Part shown: in pieces, positions 1 to 7,766 of the stretch
Layout: every line of letters begins with the position of its first letter
How positions within the stretch are numbered: position 1 is the first letter of the stretch
Source of the DNA: Bacteroidota bacterium
GTDB lineage: Bacteria > Bacteroidota > Bacteroidia > Bacteroidales > ML635J-15
Length of the DNA: 39,708 nucleotides
Assembly: GCA_029558535.1 (NCBI GenBank)
Contig: JAKQEK010000153.1
Location: forward strand, 1 to 39,708
Direction: 5' to 3'
Made by a program: the position numbers and the translations under genes
Notes under the pieces: model-generated
The model's input: the letters and a program-made list of their open reading frames with translations, nothing else
What the model was told of the DNA's origin: nothing
Database searches by the model: none

Positions 1-141
1 ATGTAACTTGGGTGGCACTTGTAGTTTTGTCGCCATTAAAATAGTACTCTAATGCAGTAACATCATAGACAAGACCTGTCCCTGACCATGATGCACCACC
101 TGTTTTTAAGTATGGTGGTATATATGATGAACCTCCACCAC
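1..141. repeat. Terminal direct repeat, left copy (circular overlap)
   Basis: These 141 bases are identical to bases 39568-39708. The tail-fibre reading frame continues through the join without a stop or shift, so the repeat is the overlap of an opened circle rather than two biological copies. The length 141 equals a common assembler k-mer size (inference). Physical circularity or circular permutation by headful packaging would both give this picture. Confidence 0.93.
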
Positions 142-823
142 TTGAATAACCCTCTTCACATAAATTATCTCCTAAAGTGAAATAGATAACCATTCCTTGA
201 CTTGCACCACAAGCATTAAGTACATTAGCTCTATGAACTTCAACACCTATACCAATATTATAATCAGAAAGTTTACTATTTGCAAAATCAAAGTCTTCAA
301 CATAAATACTATATACATCTTCATTAAAGAATTTAAACCCAGCTAATGTTGGTTGTAAAGTGATGTTTGGAATGTCTATATTAGCTTTAATACTTACATC
401 AGCAGTTTTATTATTTAAAACTCCGCTTATCTCTATATTTTCATCTTCAATGAAATTAATTTTTTCAACTGCTCCAATTAATTGACCATTTACACTTACA
501 TTAAATTCTTTAGCTGAAATGATTATTTGATTATTAATATCATCTGTTTCAATATTTATATTAGTTCCTGCTGTAATATTTACATCTTCTTTAAGATTGT
601 TTATTTTTGATACTCCATTACTAATAGGTTCTGCATATTCAAACCCTGTTTTGTCTGATTTTAAAACTGGTACTTTTCCTACATCAGTATTTCCACTTGC
701 TGGAGTTGGAAACAAATCCATTATCTTTTGCCAGTTGCTATCTACTTCAGTACTTGAAAGAACTTTAGTAGGGTCTGTGTAACTGCCTTTGTCGATTCTC
801 TTGAGTAAATTTAATAATCCCAT
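1..823 (-). CDS. Tail fibre/receptor-binding protein, N-terminal part (gene crosses the join)
   Basis: This is the 5' part of the long fibre gene. An ATG at 823 (protein begins MGLLNLLKRIDKGSYTDP) opens a frame that runs to base 1 and continues at 39567 without a stop, giving 1087 residues. Residues 1-60 resemble a virion-attachment segment. They are followed by beta-rich, Asn/Thr/Ile-rich sequence and a glycine-rich stretch near residue 245. The gene lies 14 bp downstream of the 94-residue structural gene and is probably in the late operon. The C-terminal part is described at 37127-39708. Membership of a particular fibre family is not established. Confidence 0.85.
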   Translation of the reverse strand, partial: MGLLNLLKRIDKGSYTDPTKVLSSTEVDSNWQKIMDLFPTPASGNTDVGKVPVLKSDKTGFEYAEPISNGVSKINNLKEDVNITAGTNINIETDDINNQIIISAKEFNVSVNGQLIGAVEKINFIEDENIEISGVLNNKTADVSIKANIDIPNITLQPTLAGFKFFNEDVYSIYVEDFDFANSKLSDYNIGIGVEVHRANVLNACGASQGMVIYFTLGDNLCEEGYSSGGGSSYIPPYLKTGGASWSGTGLVYDVTALEYYFNGDKTTSATQVT

Positions 824-836
824 TTTATATTAATTT

Positions 837-1121
837 TTAAATTGAATAATCGTGTTCCCAATAACCACACTCGACATATAGCTGTGTGCAATCTTGTGGA
901 GGTTCTATAATTGCTGTGCAATTTGCCAAACCAAAAGTTAGCTTCTGAAACGATGTACCATTGCGTTCAAAACTTACAATCGCATAACCGCAGTCTGGTG
1001 CTGAAGCTGCACCATTGCGATTAAGAATAGCATCGAGCACAGCTTCATCTGCCTGGCTTTCTGGCTTCAACACAATCTGTGGTACTGGACTATTTAATAT
1101 CGTTTGTATTTTAACTTTCAT
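837..1121 (-). CDS. Small structural protein of unknown role
   Basis: 94 residues with no signal peptide or membrane segment; it has several Cys residues (PDCGYA, LANCTA, QDCTQLYVECGYW). Its start overlaps the stop of the upstream adaptor gene by 4 bp, which suggests coupled translation. It sits between the adaptor and the tail fibre, so a small virion, fibre-attachment or connector role is possible, but I do not recognise the family. Confidence 0.7.
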   Translation of the reverse strand: MKVKIQTILNSPVPQIVLKPESQADEAVLDAILNRNGAASAPDCGYAIVSFERNGTSFQKLTFGLANCTAIIEPPQDCTQLYVECGYWEHDYSI

Positions 1122-1660
1122 CCTATGCTATCTATTTTAACTTTTTTTCTACCATTTGTTTTAGCTCCATCACAACCGCAACCATCTATACATTCTTTCC
1201 ACTTAGGGAATAACTCAATTTTTTCATTGAGATATGTTTCGCACTCTTTCCAATATATCATTGCGTCTTGTCTACTTGATGTTCTTATATCCCTCTTCTC
1301 CTCTTTTGATATTGGTTCTGAAAATTCATTTGTTTTTTGAACAACACCAAAGCCAGCATCTGTTACACTACCTTTGAAAACATATCTTCCATAAGCAAAA
1401 TAAACTAGTACAGCCTTTATACCCTTGTACTCAATTTCATTTCCATCTTTATCTATATATGTTTCTCCATGTATTAATTTTTGATAATCTACTTCTTGAA
1501 AGTTTTTTAGGATATCAAAGAAAAAAGGACGACAAATAATTTCTTTTAAATCAAAGTCTTGCGCTTCTTGTATAAATGTTTCAATGCGGTCTACATCAAC
1601 ACCTCTCGATATTGTTTTAAAATCTGAAAAATCATTTTTATTAATTAACAGTACCGCCAT
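1118..1660 (-). CDS. Probable head-tail adaptor (DUF6712-like)
   Basis: 180 residues. The N-terminus (LLINKNDFSDFKTIS, then IETFIQEAQDFDLKEII) and the YFAYGRYVFKGSVTDAGFG segment resemble a conserved Bacteroidota phage structural family placed next to the portal. By analogy with gp6-like adaptors it would be a helical ring protein under the portal. It overlaps the portal gene by 20 bp. The family name is from memory of the motif layout, and the adaptor role is inferred from position. Confidence 0.55.
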   Translation of the reverse strand: MAVLLINKNDFSDFKTISRGVDVDRIETFIQEAQDFDLKEIICRPFFFDILKNFQEVDYQKLIHGETYIDKDGNEIEYKGIKAVLVYFAYGRYVFKGSVTDAGFGVVQKTNEFSEPISKEEKRDIRTSSRQDAMIYWKECETYLNEKIELFPKWKECIDGCGCDGAKTNGRKKVKIDSIG

Positions 1661-2957
1661 TGTCTAATTGTTTAGGTTGTCCTAATAATTTTCTTGCATC
1701 TTCTTCATCATATCCGTATAAATCTTTTAATATCGAAAGTCCAGAATCGTAAGAAATTTTATTCTCAGAAATTGCGGATATGATTTTTAAAATATCATCT
1801 ATTGATATTGATGCTTCTTGTTTTAAAAGAGTTAACTCTTTAATGCTCCAATCTCCAGTTGGGTTTATGTTTTCTCTGTATGCAGAAAATATTTCTTTCA
1901 TTGCCATTTCCACACTTAGCCTTTCTTCTTCTGTCATGGAATTGTAAAATTTTTGTGCAGCAATAAAACTTTCTCCACTTGTATTGCCTAATTTTCCTTG
2001 CTCATAATCAATTAGAACTACTGGAATATTTTTATAGCATTTACGAATATTATTAGCAGCTGTAGTTGTTGAGAACTCAAATATTTTATCATTATAATCA
2101 ACCGCCAGTTTATCTATTCTAAGATTGCCGTCTTTGTTATCTGATGTAAATTCATCTTCTAACATCATTATAGTTTCTGCATTCTCTGCGCCTTGAAACT
2201 CTTTAATTTTTTCTTTAAATTTTTCCTCATCTTTTGTACTTTCAAATGGGGAGTGCCTAAGAATAGTGCTTATAAAAAAACCTTTTTTAATTGTGCGATT
2301 TCTAAACACAGCAAAGTTATATTCACTTTCTGCATCTTCCATTGCAACATCAATGGGCGACAATGGATAAGTGGACGTATTGTCTAATGTCAAATAATAT
2401 ATTTGTCCAAGATATTTATCAAAGCCACCTGCCTTTTCTACTTGATATTTTACAACTGCTGGATTAGAATTAAATACATCTAATGATTTAAATTTTGTTT
2501 TGTCAAACTTTTGAGAATAGCGTTTATCCCAGTTATTATAAACAACTATTTTACCGCTATAATTGTCGTTATCTTCCTCGCCAAAACGACAGTAACTGTA
2601 AGGTATAACAGCTACCGTTGATATTTTGAAATTTGCATTATAATTTACATGAATAAAACAAGCTGCATGATTCTTTATCTCATTTGCTATTGCTTGTAAA
2701 AGCTTGTTTGGTGTAAGCTTTCTATTTTTTGTGCGACCTATAGTGTAGTCTTCCATGTCAACTGTAAAACCTGCACCCATTATGAATTTACCATACATGG
2801 AAGCTGCCGATTTTGCAGTTACTGAGCTGTTGATTATGCGTTCTGTTCGTGTTGGATAAATATTGTCTTCGCCATTTCGGATAATTCCAAGTGACTTATC
2901 GTACAGGCTTATGTTTCTGTCCGCAATATCTGATGCTATTACTCTTAATCCAGCCAC
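1641..2957 (-). CDS. Portal protein
   Basis: 438 residues. The portal is the dodecameric ring through which DNA enters and leaves the capsid. Bacteroidota-type portal features are visible: an N-terminal IRNGEDNIYPTRTERIINSS region, AACFIHVNYNANFKISTV near residue 100, IYYLTLDNTSTYPLSPIDVA near 190, and a long C-terminal helical part with NNIRKCYKNIPVVLID and YEQGKLGNTSGE near 310-330, followed by an amphipathic helix (MTEEERLSVEMAMKEIF). The length fits the family. Unusually, it lies after the capsid gene in transcription order instead of straight after the terminase. Confidence 0.8.
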   Translation of the reverse strand: MAGLRVIASDIADRNISLYDKSLGIIRNGEDNIYPTRTERIINSSVTAKSAASMYGKFIMGAGFTVDMEDYTIGRTKNRKLTPNKLLQAIANEIKNHAACFIHVNYNANFKISTVAVIPYSYCRFGEEDNDNYSGKIVVYNNWDKRYSQKFDKTKFKSLDVFNSNPAVVKYQVEKAGGFDKYLGQIYYLTLDNTSTYPLSPIDVAMEDAESEYNFAVFRNRTIKKGFFISTILRHSPFESTKDEEKFKEKIKEFQGAENAETIMMLEDEFTSDNKDGNLRIDKLAVDYNDKIFEFSTTTAANNIRKCYKNIPVVLIDYEQGKLGNTSGESFIAAQKFYNSMTEEERLSVEMAMKEIFSAYRENINPTGDWSIKELTLLKQEASISIDDILKIISAISENKISYDSGLSILKDLYGYDEEDARKLLGQPKQLDNGGTVN

Positions 2958-2965
2958 GCACAGCT

Positions 2966-3505
2966 TTATTTTTTATTTGATTTTTTAGATGTTTTTTCCT
3001 CTACCTTAGGTTCTGATTCTTGTATGTCTAATTCATTATTCTCATTATAAACAGCTGTATTGTCATCAGTTTTTTCCTCTACCTTAGATTCTGATTCTTG
3101 TATGTCATTGCCTTTAAAAGCATTAACTAAATCTTCCCAATTTTCTGGTTTTTGTTTAAAGCATTTTATTCTTTCTGGATTATTCGCCAAAAACTCCAAA
3201 GCCAATTCATCAGTAAGATTTGCATTAGAAATATGTTTCCCACCAAATTTTATTTGTCCAATATAATTGTCTTTAAATTCAAATTGTCTATTGATTTTAT
3301 TTGATAAAATTTCCATTCCTTTTTGTTTTAATTTTTTAAAAATATTGCTAAAATCATCATTACATCCAGAACATCCTGTTTCGCCGAAAATATACATCGC
3401 ATATTGTAGACATTTACCTTTAAGCCTTCTGTCTTTTACTATTTCTGATAAATTTGTATTAATCAAAAATTCAAGCTCAGAAGTAGTAAAATCTATACTG
3501 CCCAT
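2966..3505 (-). CDS. Conserved hypothetical structural-region protein with acidic repeat tail
   Basis: 179 residues. The N-terminal half is globular, with a CLQYAMYIFGETGCSGC segment (three Cys). The middle has LTDELALEFLANNPERIKCF. The C-terminus is acidic and disordered and contains a duplicated element, DIQESE(S/P)KVEEKT, also clear in the DNA at about 2992-3030 and 3069-3108, before a Lys-rich end (SKKSNKK). It lies between the portal and tail-tube candidate genes and overlaps the latter by 13 bp. The family is not recognised; a head-completion or assembly role is possible. Confidence 0.6.
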   Translation of the reverse strand: MGSIDFTTSELEFLINTNLSEIVKDRRLKGKCLQYAMYIFGETGCSGCNDDFSNIFKKLKQKGMEILSNKINRQFEFKDNYIGQIKFGGKHISNANLTDELALEFLANNPERIKCFKQKPENWEDLVNAFKGNDIQESESKVEEKTDDNTAVYNENNELDIQESEPKVEEKTSKKSNKK

Positions 3506-4077
3506 GCGTCAAATACTGATTTTGTGTCTGCATAAGTACCCTCATTCCATGTGTAAGGTACTCGTGGCTCTTGCTCATCTGCTGGTGTTTTTAAAACAAT
3601 AACATGAGAGCCAGAATCTGCGTAATATTTCATTGTAGAAGTTCCTGTCATACCTACATCGTAGCCTAAAACTTCAAATGCATCTGCATTTGCTGTACCT
3701 TTCCACTTGCGTTCTACTACCACTACGCATCTTGTTCCACTAAGTAGTGCATTAATAAATTCTTTTGCAGAAGAATCATTTTTTGGGGACACAAATGAAA
3801 AACTATGTGTCGTACCGTCTGGCGCATCTGGATTTTCTTTTGGGTCATACCCACCATCTTTGTATCTTTTAAATGCCTGTACCTTTATTTTTTGAGCAGT
3901 AGCTTTTAAAACCGCTTCGGTCATAATTGTACCTGCCGCATTTATTAAAGTAGCAGCTCTATCCCAATCGTCATAAGGTATAATAAATGCGTTCTCTTCT
4001 AAACCAATTACAGGTGGTATTTTACAATCTTTAGTAAAGTTTCCAGACAAATTGGTTATGCAAGTTGGAAATGCCAT
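3493..4077 (-). CDS. Probable major tail tube protein
   Basis: 194 residues, no membrane segments, beta-rich with an AFKRYKDGGYDPKENPDAPDG loop and a GTRCVVVVERKWKG...FEVLGYDVGM core. A protein of this size directly behind the capsid gene, in a phage with a 925-residue tape measure, is best explained as the tail tube subunit. The assignment rests on position and composition; a decoration or other head protein is the alternative. Confidence 0.5.
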   Translation of the reverse strand: MAFPTCITNLSGNFTKDCKIPPVIGLEENAFIIPYDDWDRAATLINAAGTIMTEAVLKATAQKIKVQAFKRYKDGGYDPKENPDAPDGTTHSFSFVSPKNDSSAKEFINALLSGTRCVVVVERKWKGTANADAFEVLGYDVGMTGTSTMKYYADSGSHVIVLKTPADEQEPRVPYTWNEGTYADTKSVFDAWAV

Positions 4078-4098
4078 ATTTTTTTTTTTAAAAAGTTA

Positions 4099-5163
4099 TT
4101 AATAAGCTACAGAAATCAAGTCTTCCAATAATACATTTGTATCTAAAGAGAAAGCTATATCTACATAGTTAGCTTTATCTTTTTTCCAATAGAAAGAATC
4201 TAGGTTTGATAATGAATTTTCATCTTCTGTGCCAATTGGCATATTAGAAGTAGCACTTAATATCACACGATTAGGTAAGTTTAATTTTGTGCCATTATTG
4301 AAAAACTTTTTAATTGACGTGTCCCAATAGTTAATTACTTTAATAGGAATACCTCTATATTGTCTAACTGAAGACAATGCTTTTTCTGGTCCTTCACAAC
4401 AAACGTCAAAGCCTTTACTTTCTCTAAAGTCTACCCAGTTATTGAACATACTGCGAGTCATAAAGAAAGCAACGCCTGGCATTTCTAATATCGCTGGATT
4501 TGACTTGTTGTATAAATCTCGCATTACTTTCCACGCACGTTGTTCATCCAATGTATTCTGCGCATTGTATGTAGCACCAGCATTCTCTGCTATTTCAACT
4601 CTTGTAATTTTTCCAGCCGTAACGCCTTGAAATATTTGTTTCCAAACACCATCAATACAGTTGAATTTACTCACATCTAATCCAGCAGTTAAATCATCTA
4701 CAGTAATGTCTGTATCGCCCCATTGTGAGTATCTAAGTACCATTTTTTTAAGTGCTTGTAATACTCTTTCTTCAATAAAAGCTACTTCTTCACTACCTGT
4801 ACCATCCCATGATTCTAAGTGATTTAGTTTTTTCTTAAATACCTTAAAAAGTGGATTTGTCGTTTTCATGCAGTGTTTCAAACGAGTACCAATTGATTTA
4901 GGATGCCATTTTTTTTGAGAAAAAACAATAGAAGCTTCTTCTTCAGGAACATTGCAACCAAGTCCTTCGAGACATTGACCAAGTTCTTCTGATATTTCTC
5001 CAACTATTGGAATAAAAGTTTCTCTTTCTATTCCTGTTTGAATATCATGTAAATCTCTAATTTCTGGCAATTGTTCAAATTCTCGAATAATCATTTCGGA
5101 AGACGATCTTGCTTCTTCTGGATTAAGTGTAAGTTCTTCTAAGTCTAAAATTATTTCTGGCAT
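4099..5163 (-). CDS. Major capsid protein
   Basis: 354 residues, the expected size for an HK97-fold capsid subunit. The N-terminal about 100 residues are acidic and helical (delta-domain-like) and include CLEGLGCNVPEEE. The body has FFMTRSMFNNWVDF and YRGIPIKVINYWD segments that fit A- and P-domain strands, then NRVILSATSNMPIGTED and a C-terminal KKDKANYVDIAFSLDTNVL. The gene follows the protease/scaffold gene after 23 bp, which is the usual pairing. Confidence comes mainly from size, neighbours and these patterns. Confidence 0.75.
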   Translation of the reverse strand: MPEIILDLEELTLNPEEARSSSEMIIREFEQLPEIRDLHDIQTGIERETFIPIVGEISEELGQCLEGLGCNVPEEEASIVFSQKKWHPKSIGTRLKHCMKTTNPLFKVFKKKLNHLESWDGTGSEEVAFIEERVLQALKKMVLRYSQWGDTDITVDDLTAGLDVSKFNCIDGVWKQIFQGVTAGKITRVEIAENAGATYNAQNTLDEQRAWKVMRDLYNKSNPAILEMPGVAFFMTRSMFNNWVDFRESKGFDVCCEGPEKALSSVRQYRGIPIKVINYWDTSIKKFFNNGTKLNLPNRVILSATSNMPIGTEDENSLSNLDSFYWKKDKANYVDIAFSLDTNVLLEDLISVAY

Positions 5164-5186
5164 AATATAAATTTTTAAATGTTTAA

Positions 5187-6311
5187 TTATTTTTTGTTTG
5201 TTTCCATGCTTTTAAAGCCTGTTCTATTTGTTTTAGTTTTTGGTTTTTTGTTTTCAGCACCAGCACCTTGTTGTTCTGCTTCATCTGGTACATATCCACT
5301 TGATACTTGATCTGCTAACCACTCTACAGTTTTTTTAAGTTCTCCTATTTCTTTAGTATGTTTAGCTTCCAATGTTTTAAATTTTGCATCGTATGCTTTT
5401 TTCATCTCATTGATAGATTTTTGTTGTGCATCTGGTGTAGGATTGACTTTTGATTCTGCACCTTCTGTATCAACAGAATCACCCTTAGGCTTAATCTCTG
5501 AAATCACACCATCTTTTACAATAATCGTGCTTTCATCGCTCATGATGTATTCGCCATCAGCAGCAGGTTGTCCATCAATAGTAACTGCATCACCAACAGC
5601 AGGTGTTTCATTATCTGTTTCTACTGTGATTTTTGCACCACTTGCATCTGTTAACTCGATGGATTTTTTTCCTTCACCGAATTTTGCTTTTATTTTATCT
5701 AAAAAATTCATACCTTTTTGTTTAATTATATTTAATAAATTTTCTTCATCGTTAATTGATTTGAACAAACCCATGTTTACTGCTGGAGTATCCACGAAGT
5801 CACAACCAATAATATCTTTTAAATCATAGCCAAGTATTGTGCCTTGTGTGCCATCTTCAGCTGTTGCTAAAAGTTCTTTAAAAGCAAATAAATAATGTAT
5901 TGATAAACCAAAATCATCAGGATGATTCTTAGCCATTTCTACAATAAAATCAAAGTTGTTACCATTAGGAGAAATCTTAGCTACTGGAGATATGTGTACA
6001 TCTGCAATAACAACACTCTTACCTTCCTTTTCGATTGTTCTATGATTTTTTATATTGCCTAAAAAATTCGGTAATTGGTCTTTACCATCCCAAGATGGAT
6101 GTCCTAATCTGCACTTAACGCCATTTGATTTAGCGTTAGCCATTTCTACATAATTAGATAAAAAATCTTTATCAAAATAATCTCCTACTTTATCATAGCC
6201 CTCTTGTAGTATCTGTACATCTTGAATAATAGCACCTTGTTCGGTTACTACTACATCTTTTCTGCCTGTAAAAGAGGTTGTAATTGATTTTTTATTTTCT
6301 TGAATTGGCAT
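5187..6311 (-). CDS. Capsid maturation protease fused to scaffold
   Basis: 374 residues. Residues 1-190 look like a phage prohead protease: a CRLGHPSWDG segment (candidate His), DDFGLSIHY (candidate Ser) and the typical CDFVDTPAVN strand. Residues about 210-290 hold a small beta domain (PAVGDAVTIDGQPAADGEY) found in phage head proteins. The rest is a coiled-coil scaffold (MKKAYDAKFKTLEAKHTKEIGELKK) with a basic tail. Protease and scaffold in one chain, directly before the capsid gene, is a common arrangement. Catalytic residues are inferred. Confidence 0.7.
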   Translation of the reverse strand: MPIQENKKSITTSFTGRKDVVVTEQGAIIQDVQILQEGYDKVGDYFDKDFLSNYVEMANAKSNGVKCRLGHPSWDGKDQLPNFLGNIKNHRTIEKEGKSVVIADVHISPVAKISPNGNNFDFIVEMAKNHPDDFGLSIHYLFAFKELLATAEDGTQGTILGYDLKDIIGCDFVDTPAVNMGLFKSINDEENLLNIIKQKGMNFLDKIKAKFGEGKKSIELTDASGAKITVETDNETPAVGDAVTIDGQPAADGEYIMSDESTIIVKDGVISEIKPKGDSVDTEGAESKVNPTPDAQQKSINEMKKAYDAKFKTLEAKHTKEIGELKKTVEWLADQVSSGYVPDEAEQQGAGAENKKPKTKTNRTGFKSMETNKK

Positions 6312-6339
6312 TGCAATACAATATTATTATATAACTTTG
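6311..6339 (+). promoter_or_regulatory. Moron promoter (TTG, 18-bp spacer, TAACTTTG)
   Basis: A Bacteroidota-type promoter: TTG at 6311-6313, then TAACTTTG at 6332-6339, matching TAnnTTTG. It faces the three plus-strand genes and starts RNA about 15 bp before the first of them. It sits in the only divergent gap of the structural region. Confidence 0.6.
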
Positions 6340-6361
6340 CATATATCTTGTTGGTATAATT

Positions 6362-6610
6362 TTGGATAAACTCAAATACATATTAGAAGGCTGGACGAAC
6401 TACACATTTAAAAGTGAGACAGTAGAATTGTTAGCAAAAGATAAAGCAACAATATGTGCTACTTGCGAGAACGCACGTATAAGTATTTGGGACGATGTTC
6501 TTCCAGATGCTACACTTAAAGAGGTTGAAGGAATGGTGTGTGGTATATGCAATTGTCCTCTAAGTACATTGCTTCGTTCTGCAAAACCTTGTAAACTTGG
6601 AAAATTTTAA
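6362..6610 (+). CDS. Small zinc-ribbon phage protein
   Basis: 82 residues starting at TTG, since no ATG lies upstream in frame before the promoter. Two Cys pairs (CATC and CGIC) plus a following CNCPL give a likely zinc ribbon. The ending CKLGKF resembles the CPLGKW ending of small zinc proteins common in Bacteroidota phages. It is the first gene of a plus-strand trio inside the minus-strand late region. Function unknown; metal binding is inferred from the Cys pattern. Confidence 0.65.
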   Translation: MDKLKYILEGWTNYTFKSETVELLAKDKATICATCENARISIWDDVLPDATLKEVEGMVCGICNCPLSTLLRSAKPCKLGKF

Positions 6611-6627
6611 TTAAATTAGTTATTGTA

Positions 6628-7101
6628 ATGGAATTCTACCAACAAAAAAGAACTATAAAAATAACTGATTTACGAATTGGTAGCATAGTACTATATGGTA
6701 CAGTTCAAGACCATATAATTGTTGGAATAAATTATGAAAATCTATCTGTAATCATTAGACCAGATAAATATCGTACTACTGGACAGGTAAAAGAAAATTC
6801 ACTCTTAACTAAAATTAGTAATTTAAAAGAAAAAGTTGTTGATATTTCAAAAATATATAGTTATCCAATAATATTAAGTAAGCTGAATGACTATGGATTT
6901 ATTTGGGAAAACAAATACACAGTTTATTATTTAATTGAATCCTATAAATTCATTGTTCAAGCAATTGGACTTAATGAAGCAAAAATAATTTATGATTCTA
7001 ATAAATACGCAATTAGAACTACTGTTTACTCTTTACATGAGTTGCAGAATGTATTTAAAAATGTAAGTGGAATTGATTTTATTGACATTGAAAAATTTTA
7101 A
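6628..7101 (+). CDS. Hypothetical protein (second moron gene)
   Basis: 157 residues, soluble, basic and beta-rich at the N-terminus (ITDLRIGSIVLYGTVQDHIIVGI). It follows the zinc-ribbon gene by 17 bp and precedes a lipoprotein gene by 3 bp, so the three are probably co-transcribed. I do not recognise a family. Confidence 0.65.
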   Translation: MEFYQQKRTIKITDLRIGSIVLYGTVQDHIIVGINYENLSVIIRPDKYRTTGQVKENSLLTKISNLKEKVVDISKIYSYPIILSKLNDYGFIWENKYTVYYLIESYKFIVQAIGLNEAKIIYDSNKYAIRTTVYSLHELQNVFKNVSGIDFIDIEKF

Positions 7102-7104
7102 TTT

Positions 7105-7503
7105 ATGAAAAATTTTATAATTATTTTGTTGGCTATTTTATTTTTTGTTTCTTGTAAAAAAGAAAAATTAGTAAATGACTTATCAGGTTCATCTTATTTG
7201 GTTAGGTTGGAAGCGGATAGAAATGAGATGTATAATAATTATGTTTTTGACAGTTCTGTTTGGTATTTTAGAAACAATACCGTAGAAATTAAAACAGTCG
7301 GATATGCAGAGCCAGACGGTAGTGGTAGAATTTATAATACTTCTGAATCAAGTTACACTACTATTAAAAGAAAATTCATAGTAAATGGTAATTATGAATA
7401 TTCAATAAAATCAATTTCTAATAATGATTTTATTGCTACCTTAAAAGTAATTAATGTGGCTAATTTACCAACTGCTACAGCAAGATTTTATAGGTTAAAT
7501 TAA
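7105..7503 (+). CDS. Predicted lipoprotein (moron)
   Basis: 132 residues with a type II signal peptide: short basic start, hydrophobic run (IIILLAILFFV) and lipobox FVSC, so Cys is near residue 18 of the precursor. The mature part is beta-rich and could be a small lipocalin-like barrel (inference). A phage lipoprotein with its own promoter, opposite to the structural genes, is a classic moron layout and could alter the host surface or block superinfection. Its stop overlaps the stop of the converging gene at 7500. Confidence 0.7.
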   Translation: MKNFIIILLAILFFVSCKKEKLVNDLSGSSYLVRLEADRNEMYNNYVFDSSVWYFRNNTVEIKTVGYAEPDGSGRIYNTSESSYTTIKRKFIVNGNYEYSIKSISNNDFIATLKVINVANLPTATARFYRLN

Positions 7504-7766
7504 ACAAAACTTTCCATTTTATTGATTGCATCATAGATGGTTTTTTTGTTCTTTATTCTAAATTCATACATTATTTTTTTTACGACACTTCCTTTATTTT
7601 TCTTCTCTATGTCCTCTTGCAATTCTTTTGGAATTAAGGTTCGGTATTGTCGCCAGATTTGATAATCTCGAATTATTAAGTGTGACATTACACCACAGCC
7701 AACAAGTCTGTCGCCAATATCATGTTTAAATAACAAGTCTTCTATTATTTCTCCAACTATCTTCAT
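7500..7766 (-). CDS. Small protein after the tape measure
   Basis: 88 residues, helical, basic at the C-terminus (KKIMYEFRIKNKKTIYDAINKM). It starts 1 bp into the tape-measure stop, so translation is probably coupled. It ends the minus-strand tail block against the converging moron. Unknown family; a tail-assembly accessory role is suggested only by position. Confidence 0.6.
   Translation of the reverse strand: MKIVGEIIEDLLFKHDIGDRLVGCGVMSHLIIRDYQIWRQYRTLIPKELQEDIEKKNKGSVVKKIMYEFRIKNKKTIYDAINKMESFV

Noticed and set aside
5410..5829. 139-residue plus-strand frame within the protease/scaffold gene
   Set aside because: Shadow of a well-supported minus-strand gene; composition (Ser/Pro/Phe-rich) is typical of an antisense frame.
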